DNA from: Mycobacterium sherrisii
GTDB lineage: Bacteria > Actinomycetota > Actinomycetes > Mycobacteriales > Mycobacteriaceae
DNA: 53,872 nucleotides
Assembly: GCF_002102355.1 (NCBI RefSeq)
Contig: NZ_LQPT01000098.1
Location: 1-53,872 of the forward strand
Direction of reading: 5' to 3'
A program made the position numbers and the translations under genes. This document shows positions 47,095-53,872 of this stretch, in pieces. How positions within the stretch are numbered: the stretch's first letter is position 1; each line of letters opens with the position of its first letter. Under the pieces are notes generated by a model, which was given only the letters and a program-made list of their open reading frames with translations, had not been told where the DNA came from and searched no databases.

Positions 47095-48511
47095 ATGCGG
47101 CCTTTCGAATTGACGCTGGCCGCGGCCGCGCGGCAGATCCGGGCCGGGGTGCTGTCGCCGGTCGAGCTCACCGAGTCGGTGCTGGCCCGCATCGACGCGG
47201 TCGATCCGCAGATCACGGCGTTCAGCAACGTCACCGGCGGAGCTGGCCATCGAGACCGCCGCCCTGGCCGAGCGGGAGATCGCGGCCGGCCGGTACCGGG
47301 GACCGCTGCACGGAATCCCCATCGGGGTCAAGGAAATCTACGACATGGCCGGCGTCCCCAGCACCTCGAGCTCGCGGGTGCGGGCGGACTACCTGCCCGA
47401 CGAGGACAGCGTCGTCGTCGCGAAGCTGCGTCAGGCCGGCGCGGTCGTGGTGGGACGCACCCAGTCACACGAGTTCGCCTACGGAGTCGTCACGCCGCAG
47501 ACGCGCAACCCCTGGCGCACGGACCGCATCGCGGGCGGATCCAGCGGCGGGTCGGCGGCCGCCGTCGCCGTCGGGGCGTGCTTCCTCGGACTGGGCAGCG
47601 ACACGGCCGGATCCATCCGCATCCCCGCCGCCCTGTGCGGCACCGTGGGGCTCAAACCCTCCTATGGCCGGGTGTCCCGGACCGGCGTCACACCGTTTGC
47701 CTGGTCGCTGGATCACGCCGGCCCGCTGACCCGCTCGGTCGAGGATGCGGCTCTGGCGATGAACGTGATGGCCGGTTACGACCCAGGCGACCCGGGCTCG
47801 GTGGACATCCCCGTGCCGGACTTCGCGGCTGACCTGGGCCGCGAGGTGGCGGGGACGACGGCCGGGGTCCCGGTAAACCTCTTCACCGAGCACGTCGACC
47901 CGCAGATCAAAATCGCGGTCGACGCGGCGTGCACCCGGCTGGCCGACCTCGGGGTGCGGCTGCGTGAAGTCCGGCTGCCCATGGCCGACGAGGTGATGGC
48001 CACCGAATTCGGGATCCTGCAGCCCGAGGCGGCCAGTTTTCACGAGCAGACGCTGCGCGAGCACGGCGACCTCTACACCGAGGACGTGCGTGCGGCATTG
48101 CAGGCCGGAATGTCGGTATTGGCGACGGATTACCTTGCCGCACAACGCAAGCGGGACCTCTTCCGGCGGCAGTGGAACGCGCTCTTCGACGAGATCGACA
48201 TCCTGGTCGCCCCGACGGTGCCGGTCGCGGCGATGGAGGCAGCCCGCCCGGAGGTGACCTGGCCGGACGGGCTCACCGAGGGCCCGGTGCAGGCATACAT
48301 CCGGTTTTCCGCCCCGGCGAACCTTGCCGGGCTGCCCGCGCTTTCGGTGCCGTGCGGATTCACCGACGCCGGCCTGCCGATCGGCCTGCAGATCATCGGT
48401 CGCGCCTTCGACGAGGCCACCGTGCTACGCGTGGGCCACGCCTATCAGTCCGCGGCGGACTGGCCGTCGTGGCCGCCGGTGGTGGCAGCCGAGCGCAGCG
48501 TTTTGGCGTAG
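47095..48511 (+). pseudogene. Amidase signature family protein, broken by one frameshift
   Basis: Amidase-signature enzymes hydrolyse amides with a Ser-cisSer-Lys triad. The frame from ATG 47095 gives MRPFELTLAAAARQIRAGVL and proceeds normally to NVTG (47227-47238), then leaves the family. Homology resumes one base later in the next frame as ELAIETAALAEREIAAG and runs intact to 48511. Removing one G in GGCGGAG (about 47236-47240) restores a single protein of about 471 residues. All catalytic residues are present: K in IGVKEIYD, S in GGSSGGS and S in GSDTAGSIRIPAA. It is either recently inactivated or carries a sequencing error. It is controlled, probably, by the TetR protein through two dyads upstream. 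Confidence 0.85.
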
Positions 48512-49029
48512 CGCAGGCTGTCCTGGGGCTCGGTACTCAAGTTGGGATAGACCGCGTGGCGGGGCAGTCGCTCCTCCAACACGAATCCGGCACGTTCGAG
48601 CAACCGCGCCGACCGTTGGTTGTCGACACTGCAGGTCGCCCAGACCCGCGCCACGTTGCCGTCGGACTCCAGCGCGGCCAGCAGCATCGTCAACACCTCG
48701 GACATCAACCCCTTGCCCCACCATCTGCGGCCCATGCAATAACCGATTTCGACCGATTCCGGCACCGGGCGCCGGCAGCTGGTCAGCCCGATGACTTCGC
48801 CGCTGTGTTGCAGTTCGATGGCCCAGGTGCGCTCGTCGTCGGTGGCGTTGAGTTTCTCGGCGATCACCCGCCGCGTCGTCGCCACATCGGGATGCGGGGC
48901 CCACAGCAGGTACTTGGTGACCGCGCGATCACGGGCAACCCGTTGAAAAAGGGCGCCGGCGTCCTCGAGCGTCGGCAACCGCAGCAGCAGCCGCGGGCCG
49001 GCGATCCGATCGGGCGGGTAGGCGACCAT
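48445..49029 (-). CDS. GNAT-family N-acetyltransferase, RimJ/RimL type
   Basis: 194 residues from ATG 49029. The acetyl-CoA-binding part is IGYCMGRRWWGKGLMSEVL (motif A, with R-x-x-W-G-K-G), preceded by the strand GEVIGLTSCRR. The end VWATCSVDNQRSARLLERAGFVLE is the motif B typical of RimJ/RimL-like enzymes, which acetylate protein N-termini or small molecules. Its 3' end overlaps the 3' end of the convergent amidase gene by 67 bases, which is more than usual here. The substrate is unknown. Confidence 0.88.
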   Translation of the reverse strand: MVAYPPDRIAGPRLLLRLPTLEDAGALFQRVARDRAVTKYLLWAPHPDVATTRRVIAEKLNATDDERTWAIELQHSGEVIGLTSCRRPVPESVEIGYCMGRRWWGKGLMSEVLTMLLAALESDGNVARVWATCSVDNQRSARLLERAGFVLEERLPRHAVYPNLSTEPQDSLRYAKTLRSAATTGGHDGQSAAD

Positions 49030-49033
49030 GCCG

Positions 49034-50239
49034 CTACAGGCCGAGCGCCTGATAGGTGCAGCGAACGAATTTCGGTTGGGCGGTACGCAGTTTCGCCAAC
49101 GACGTGTTGCCCGCGACGGCGGTGGCCGCGTCGACGTTCAGGTCGGGCAGATTCTGGATCAGATAGATCAGGACGAGATCTACCGTCGGGTCCGCCTGCC
49201 ACCACGTCCCGTACGCGCCCGGCCAGCTGAACGTTCCGACTCCGCCGGGCCCGAACAGCGGGACGGCCTTCGCGGGATTGGTCACCACCGACAGGTTCAG
49301 CCCGAATCCGCGTCCCACCCAGTACGGCGCGCCCAGGAAATCGTGGCGCTTCTGTGCATCGGTCAGCCGATCGGTGCGCATCAGCCGCACCGATTCGGGC
49401 GAGAGCACCCGCACCCCGTCGACGGTGCCATCGCCGAGCAGCATCCGGATGAATCGCAGATAATCCTCGGCGGTCGACCACAACCCGCCGCCGGCGTTGC
49501 AGAACGAGGGCGGCGTGATGTGCGGCGGGCCCATCACGTCGTGCCGCAGCCGATGATTGTCATCGAGCGAGTACATGGTCGCGGCGCGCCGGCGCGCCTG
49601 TGGGGAGACGAAGAATCCGGTGTCGACCATCCCGGCCGGGCCCAGCACCCGCTCGTCGAGCACCTGGTGGAAGGGTTTGCCGTCGATCCGAGAAGCGATG
49701 ACGCCCAACAGGTCTATCGAGTGGCTGTAGGTGACCCGCTCGCCGGGTTGATGCACCAACGGCAGCCTAGCCAGCTCGCACAGCCACACGTCGGGACCCT
49801 GGTTGAACGGTAGCCGCTGGTAGGCCCGGGAGATCGGGCCGGACACCGAGAACCCGTAGGCCAGACCGCTGGTGTGGGTCAGCAGATCCTCGATCAGGAG
49901 GGCCCGGTTGGCCGGGTGCGTATGCTCCAGCGGGCCGTGCCGGTCGTCGAGTACCCGCAGGTTGGCCAGCTCCGGCGCCCACCGCGCGACCGGGTCTTTG
50001 AGCGCCAACTTGCCCTCGTCGACCATGCTCATGATCGCGGCCACCGTCACCGGCTTGGTCATCGACGCGATGCGGAACAGGGTGTCTTTCTGCATGGGCA
50101 GACCGGCGTCGACGTCGCGGTAGCCGATCTCGTTGATCTGCAGGATCTCGCCGAGCTGCCACACCACGGTCACCGCACCGGCGAGCAGGCCCGCGTCGCA
50201 GACCTCGCGGATGGACGCCTGATTGCCCTCGAGATTCAC
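49034..50239 (-). CDS. Serine hydrolase, beta-lactamase class C-like
   Basis: 401 residues from GTG 50239. The catalytic S59-M-T-K62 (FRIASMTKPVT) is clear, and Y171 in VTYSHSIDLLG occupies the place of the second motif, with H rather than N at the third position. The third motif is probably in the FGPGGVGTFSWPGAYGTWW region. No signal peptide is seen. Relatives include esterases (EstB type, LipL-like in mycobacteria) and D-aminopeptidases rather than true beta-lactamases, so an esterase is my preferred guess. It stands four bases upstream of the GNAT gene on the same strand; the two may be co-transcribed. Confidence 0.88.
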   Translation of the reverse strand: MNLEGNQASIREVCDAGLLAGAVTVVWQLGEILQINEIGYRDVDAGLPMQKDTLFRIASMTKPVTVAAIMSMVDEGKLALKDPVARWAPELANLRVLDDRHGPLEHTHPANRALLIEDLLTHTSGLAYGFSVSGPISRAYQRLPFNQGPDVWLCELARLPLVHQPGERVTYSHSIDLLGVIASRIDGKPFHQVLDERVLGPAGMVDTGFFVSPQARRRAATMYSLDDNHRLRHDVMGPPHITPPSFCNAGGGLWSTAEDYLRFIRMLLGDGTVDGVRVLSPESVRLMRTDRLTDAQKRHDFLGAPYWVGRGFGLNLSVVTNPAKAVPLFGPGGVGTFSWPGAYGTWWQADPTVDLVLIYLIQNLPDLNVDAATAVAGNTSLAKLRTAQPKFVRCTYQALGL

Positions 50240-50259
50240 CCGGTTGAGGTTAGCGGCCG

Positions 50260-51048
50260 TTACCGGTGCTGCTGGTCCCCGGGCTGCGCGAATGCTTGCA
50301 GGCGCCGACGCGTCTGGTGATCCGGAGCGCCGGGCTCGCCGTCACGGTGCCGGCCGCGCGTGTAGTCGCCCTGCCACTCCACCCGGTCCCCGGCGGCCAC
50401 CCGCGCAATCTGCTCGGCGTGCTTTGCCGCGTCGCGTTCGCGAAGGAACAGTTCATGTTTGCGCTGCAGGTCTTCGTCGGCGGTGATGCTGCGCAACTCG
50501 GGGACGAACTCTTCCAGCTCGGCGCGTCGTTGCGGGACGATCATGCAGATCGGCTCGTCCACCTCGAAGCGCACCGGCATCATCTTGCGGGTGAGTTTCC
50601 AGCTCATGCTGAAACTCGCGCTGGCCCAGTCGGTTTCGACGATTCCCTCCAGGGCGCACACGCCGTCCTTCGGGTAGTTCGCCGGCCCGCGGACCAACAG
50701 GTTGTAGCCCGGGGGAGTGCGAAACAGCAGCGGCAGGCGCCAGGTCAGGATGCCGTTGCCGAAGTGGCTGGCGGGCAGGAACTGGTTTGCCACGTACTCA
50801 TCGGGTTCGATCAGCACGTCGATGCCGTCGTTTTGCGCCACCCAGGTGGCATTGAAGGCGCACGGGTTACGTAACTCCCAACCGCTTTGGTTGGCGATCA
50901 GCATCGGCAGACATCGACTCGGCCAGCCCTTGTCCGCGTCCGACTGGGCCGACATCCAGGCCCGGGTGATCGGTGCCGGAATGATTTGCGGTGCGCCGTC
51001 GCCCGTGATGTAGCCGATCAGCGGACGGGCCGGCCTGTCGTCACTCAC
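50260..51048 (-). CDS. DUF6065-like protein, copy 1
   Basis: 262 residues from GTG 51048 (VSDDRPARPLIGYI). It is a paralogue of the next gene upstream, with long shared blocks such as CLPMLIANQSGWELRNP, LPLLFRTPPGYNLLVRGPAN and VETDWASASFSMSWKLTRK. I recognise the family only as DUF6065, with no assigned function. The many tryptophan and proline turns and the lack of membrane segments suggest a soluble beta-rich protein; the LLFRTPPGYNLLVRGP part resembles the wording of some SAM- or Fe/oxoglutarate-type enzymes but no metal motif is evident. The pair is tandem and same-strand. Confidence 0.75.
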   Translation of the reverse strand: MSDDRPARPLIGYITGDGAPQIIPAPITRAWMSAQSDADKGWPSRCLPMLIANQSGWELRNPCAFNATWVAQNDGIDVLIEPDEYVANQFLPASHFGNGILTWRLPLLFRTPPGYNLLVRGPANYPKDGVCALEGIVETDWASASFSMSWKLTRKMMPVRFEVDEPICMIVPQRRAELEEFVPELRSITADEDLQRKHELFLRERDAAKHAEQIARVAAGDRVEWQGDYTRGRHRDGEPGAPDHQTRRRLQAFAQPGDQQHR

Positions 51049-51098
51049 GCGAGACAGATTAGCCGCGTTCGCGGCGCCGCACCGATCTCGGCGTCGCG

Positions 51099-51893
51099 TT
51101 ACGCCGGCCGGTCGTGTCGCGCCGGAACGAAGGCGCGCAGCTGGCGCCGCGTCTGGTGATCCGGTGCCCCGGGGTCGCCGTCGGTATGTCTGCCCTGCAT
51201 GTAGTCGCCTTGCCATTCCACCTGCTCGCCCGCGGCGAGCCGGGCCGTCTGTTCAATACGCCTGGCCTCGCTGCGGGAGCTCAGGAAGTACTCGTACTTG
51301 CGCTGCAGTTCGGCGTCGGATCCGAGACACCTGAGCTCGGGAACGAACCGCTCCAGCTCGCCTCGCCGCTGCGGCACGATCACGCAGATCGGCTCGTCGA
51401 CTTCGAAGCGGACCGGCATCAATTTTCGGGTGAATTTCCAGCTCATGCTGAAACTGGCGCTCGCCCAATCGGTTTCGACGATTCCTTCCAGCGGACACAC
51501 GGCGTCCTTGGGATAGTTTGCCGGGCCGCGGACGAGCAGGTTGTAGCCCGGGGGAGTGCGAAACAGCAGCGGCAGATGCCAGGTGAGGATGCCGTCGCCG
51601 AAATGGCTGACGGGCAGCAGCTGGTCGGGCTCGCGTTTCGCCGGCGAGATCAGCACGTCGACGCCGTTCTCCTCACCCATCCAGGTGGCGGTGAATGCGC
51701 TCGGATTGCGCAGCTCCCAACCACTTTGATTGGCGATCAGCATCGGCAAACACCTATTGGGCCAGCCCTTGCGGCCCTGCGCCATCTCCCGCATCCAGGC
51801 TCGGCTGGAGCGGGCCGGTGTGATCTGCGGGGCATTCTCCCGGGTGACGAAGCCGATCAGGGGGTACGACTGCCCGTCGCAGGGGTCACTCAC
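51099..51893 (-). CDS. DUF6065-like protein, copy 2
   Basis: 264 residues from GTG 51893 (VSDPCDGQSYPLIGFV). It shares the whole length with copy 1, and the last segment, EWQGDYMQGRHTDGDPGAPDHQTRRQL, corresponds to EWQGDYTRGRHRDGEPGAPDHQTRRRL in copy 1 (given here in parts of the same alignment). The strong protein identity indicates a tandem duplication. Fifty bases separate the stop of this gene from the start of copy 1, so they are probably co-transcribed. No function can be assigned. Confidence 0.75.
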   Translation of the reverse strand: MSDPCDGQSYPLIGFVTRENAPQITPARSSRAWMREMAQGRKGWPNRCLPMLIANQSGWELRNPSAFTATWMGEENGVDVLISPAKREPDQLLPVSHFGDGILTWHLPLLFRTPPGYNLLVRGPANYPKDAVCPLEGIVETDWASASFSMSWKFTRKLMPVRFEVDEPICVIVPQRRGELERFVPELRCLGSDAELQRKYEYFLSSRSEARRIEQTARLAAGEQVEWQGDYMQGRHTDGDPGAPDHQTRRQLRAFVPARHDRPA

Positions 51894-52106
51894 GCGGTCA
51901 GACTATTTTCAACAACCGGGAATCCGCTGTGAGTCATCGTTGGAGGTGCTTGTGGTGCCCGCGACAACACCGGGTGTCAGCGCAGGGGCCGGCGCCCGCG
52001 TTTTGTCCCGGCAAAATTTCACCACGGTTTCGGTTGGGCAAAGGTACGGCAGCGTTACCGGCGTTGCGACGGCCGAGACCGCCGGGATGGCTTTAGGTTG
52101 GCCGTT

Positions 52107-52535
52107 ATGGCCGGACTGAGCACATACGTGAAGCGCGGGCGCACAGCGCTTCACGTCGCCGTGACGGCCGCGACGGTGGGCGTCCTGGGGGTGGCCGTCA
52201 CCCCCGTCGCTCACGCGGCCGCCGCCGCGGCGACGTTGTCAGTGCAGCACGCCTGGCAGACCGGGTTCATCGCGCGCTTCACCGTCACGAACATGAGCAC
52301 GGCACCACTCACCGATTGGCGGATCGAGTTCGACTTGCCACCGGGAGAAGGTATTTCGCACACCTGGAACAGCAGCTTCACCCAGTCGGGCACGCATTTC
52401 ATCCTCGGACCCGCGAACTGGAATCGCAGCATTGCACCCGGTGAATCGGCGACGGGTGGTTTCCGGGGAGTGCTGACCGGGGCCTTCTCACCACCGGCGA
52501 ATTGTGTTCTCAACAGGCAAGTTCCGTGCAGCTAG
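52107..52535 (+). CDS. Secreted cellulose-binding module (CBM2) protein, Rv1987-like
   Basis: 142 residues from ATG 52107. A signal peptide of about 37 residues ends V-A-H-A. The mature protein is a single CBM2-type beta sandwich: WQTGFIARFTVTNMSTAPLTDW, then FDLPPGEGISHTWNSSF and GPANWNRSIAPGESATGGFRG, and two cysteines near the end that can pair. The aromatic residues that bind cellulose or chitin are present. There is no catalytic domain, so it is a carbohydrate-binding protein, not a hydrolase, despite the 'chitinase' label given to the similar Rv1987. The intergenic region upstream (51894-52106) includes an inverted repeat TTTTG-N6-CAAAA at 52001-52016. Its 3' end overlaps the convergent DUF222 gene. 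Confidence 0.87.
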   Translation: MAGLSTYVKRGRTALHVAVTAATVGVLGVAVTPVAHAAAAAATLSVQHAWQTGFIARFTVTNMSTAPLTDWRIEFDLPPGEGISHTWNSSFTQSGTHFILGPANWNRSIAPGESATGGFRGVLTGAFSPPANCVLNRQVPCS

Positions 52536-53775
52536 CGGCGGCACCGGTCCCCAGGTCGCCGGGCAACGGGGGCGCGCAACTCCGGTAATGCGTCCCGGTC
52601 GGTGTGACGAACTCCACTGTATGACATCCCTTTTCGTCGATCGCCGCCGTCACGCGCCAGCCCGGCTCTTCCTTGGTGTAATTACAGCGTTCGCACATGC
52701 CGACACCGTTCGCCGCGCTGGTCGCCCCGCCCTGGCGATGCGGCGTGGAGTGATCCGTGTGCCGGATCGGGGCATCGCAGTACGGGGTGCGGCAGCGCTG
52801 ATCCCGCAGGCGGATGAACTCCGCCAATCCCTTCGGAAAGCACCGGATTCGGGATTCCATGGTGATAAGCGATCGCGCCCGCGGGTGCCGATAGAGGCGC
52901 CGCAGCGTGGCGCGGGTGCGGCCGTCGAGCGCCGCGTCGCTCACCAGCCGACGGGCGATGCCGGCCGGTATCGGACCGTACCCACCGACCAGCGCGGCGC
53001 TGTCGTCGTCACCCAGCAATGAACCGTCGGAAATCACCAGATTGACCGCGACGGGCGCAGGCACCTGCGCGGGGCGCCCGGTAACACGTTCGATCAACGC
53101 ATCGGCCATCACCTGGCCGCGGCTGCGGCCGTCGCACGTGGTGTCGGCGGTTCGCTTGAGCGCCGCGTACACCGACACGCCCTGCGCGACCGGGAGCAGC
53201 GCCGTCAGGTACGTCATGGTGTCGGGTGCCGGCCGGATCGTCACCGTGCGGTCCGAGTCGGCCTTGGCGGCCCGATCGACAACCGCCTGCGGGTCGAGCC
53301 GGTACGCGATGGCCCGGGCCGCCGCGGCCACGCGCGCATCGCCCATTCCCTCCAGCGATGCGGCGTCGGCACAGAGCTCGGCGTCCAGCGCCCGGCGGTC
53401 GTCGACCTCCAGGCAGGCCGACTCGCGCACGATGAGCGTGGCCCGCCACTCCGACAGCAGCCCGGCCTGCAGAGCCGCGAGCGTGTGCGGCATCTCGTAT
53501 ACCAGCGCCTTGGCGAGGCCGAGGTGCCTGCCGCCGCGAACCGGGGCATCCCGTCGTGCCAGCGCGATTTCCCCCGCCAGGCCGCGGCCGCGCCGCGCGG
53601 CCGGTACGTCGCGGCCGGCCTCGCGCGAGCGGCGCCGCACATCGAGGACGGCGGCCGCGCGCGCCTGACCCGCGGCGGCCGCGGACTTGACCCGCTCCAG
53701 TTCGGCGATCCGCGCGATCAGCGCCGCCTCGTCGGCGTCGGGATCGACGACGGCCAAACCAATGTATTCGAACAT
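52510..53775 (-). CDS. DUF222/HNH endonuclease-domain protein, 13E12-repeat type
   Basis: 421 residues from ATG 53775. The N-terminal 280 residues are a DUF222 region, alanine- and arginine-rich with long helices. The C-terminal part has an HNH nuclease-like domain: RDQRCRTPYCDAPIRHTDHSTPHRQGG with two cysteines and the D-H pair, then NGVGMCERCNYTKEEPGW. These are the features of the 13E12 repeat family of mycobacteria, many of which are DNA-damage inducible. A near-consensus LexA box overlaps the start codon. The 3' end overlaps the convergent CBM2 gene by 26 bases. Activity is unproven. Confidence 0.9.
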   Translation of the reverse strand: MFEYIGLAVVDPDADEAALIARIAELERVKSAAAAGQARAAAVLDVRRRSREAGRDVPAARRGRGLAGEIALARRDAPVRGGRHLGLAKALVYEMPHTLAALQAGLLSEWRATLIVRESACLEVDDRRALDAELCADAASLEGMGDARVAAAARAIAYRLDPQAVVDRAAKADSDRTVTIRPAPDTMTYLTALLPVAQGVSVYAALKRTADTTCDGRSRGQVMADALIERVTGRPAQVPAPVAVNLVISDGSLLGDDDSAALVGGYGPIPAGIARRLVSDAALDGRTRATLRRLYRHPRARSLITMESRIRCFPKGLAEFIRLRDQRCRTPYCDAPIRHTDHSTPHRQGGATSAANGVGMCERCNYTKEEPGWRVTAAIDEKGCHTVEFVTPTGTHYRSCAPPLPGDLGTGAAASCTELAC

Positions 53776-53783
53776 ATGTGCGA
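53768..53783. promoter_or_regulatory. Candidate LexA/SOS box over the start of the 13E12-type gene
   Basis: TCGAACATATGTGCGA matches the mycobacterial SOS box TCGAAC-N4-GTTCGA at all but one defined position (G for T at 53780). The ATG of the DUF222/HNH gene lies inside it (complement of 53773-53775), so LexA binding would block a leaderless or very short-leader transcript. This fits the DNA-damage regulation known for 13E12-family genes. Confidence 0.75.
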
Positions 53784-53872
53784 TAGTAATCGGGGCACTG
53801 ACCGCGTTGACTCGCCAGAAATGCGCGTGAAAGGGTTATTCGTTGCCTCACTGAAAATGCGCGCGTACGCCC

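Noticed and set aside
49034-50239. True beta-lactamase giving drug resistance
   Set aside because: The S-x-x-K motif is present but there is no signal peptide and the second motif is Y-S-H rather than Y-x-N; esterase-like relatives fit better.
52001-52016. Rho-independent terminator (TTTTG-N6-CAAAA)
   Set aside because: The stem is only five pairs and lies upstream of the CBM2 gene, not at a gene end; too weak to call.
52107-52535. Chitinase
   Set aside because: Only a cellulose/chitin-binding module with a signal peptide is present; there is no catalytic domain.

Overview
The window is high-GC DNA with dense genes, many GTG starts and 4-base ATGA/GTGA stop-start overlaps. Its gene content is typical of Mycobacterium, most like a slow-growing, non-tuberculous (M. 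avium-type) species. From about 3.8 to 38.6 kb the gene order follows the M. tuberculosis block Rv2575 down to Rv2531c (from memory, not aligned), including aspS, alaS, aroE-aroC-aroK-aroB-aroQ, pepQ, efp and nusB. The flanks, and one gene between the pilin peptidase and aroC, are accessory.

Layout. 1-1.5 kb: 3' part of an IS110-family transposase whose frame stays open into a secreted MmpS-like protein. 1.5-3.8 kb: XRE-cupin regulator divergent from a class II aldolase and a DapA-family lyase. 3.8-9.7 kb: zinc metallopeptidase, SRPBCC protein with a probable frameshift, ketopantoate reductase-like protein without a normal start at the expected place, aspS, an internally deleted deazaflavin-reductase remnant, an FUSC membrane protein and an MmcQ/YjbR protein. 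9.8-17.8 kb: two transglutaminase-like proteins, a zinc-ribbon metallopeptidase and an ATP-grasp/alpha-E protein, which look like one peptide-ligase/peptidase system. 17.9-22.3 kb: paired membrane paralogues, rarA, a starvation-type protein and a YjbQ protein. 22.4-35.7 kb: alaS-ruvX-mltG-aroE-pilin peptidase, then the shikimate genes, pepQ, efp and nusB. 35.8-38.6 kb: a large PLP amino acid decarboxylase.

38.6-45.9 kb holds the most interesting material. A small winged-helix-like gene is bracketed by a perfect 26-bp inverted repeat. Next to it is a tightly coupled six-gene operon: GntR regulator, small two-cluster ferredoxin, lipoprotein with a NosL-like tail, ABC permease, ABC ATPase, and an AprA/fumarate-reductase-type flavoprotein fused to HEAT repeats. 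The ferredoxin and flavoprotein resemble the two subunits of APS reductase. The transporter resembles sulfonate/nitrate importers. Together they suggest an uncharacterised import-plus-redox pathway, possibly for an organosulfur compound.

45.9-53.9 kb is accessory: a TetR/SnoaL-like/amidase locus with two dyad operators and a frameshifted amidase, a GNAT acetyltransferase, a serine hydrolase, two tandem DUF6065-like paralogues, a secreted cellulose-binding-module protein, and a 13E12-type DUF222/HNH protein whose start codon lies inside a near-consensus LexA box. No rRNA, tRNA, CRISPR array or riboswitch was recognised. No stretch over 300 bases lacks a gene; the longest gaps are 38949-39198 (holds one arm of the inverted repeat, otherwise nothing clear), 51894-52106 and 19514-19702 (nothing clear).
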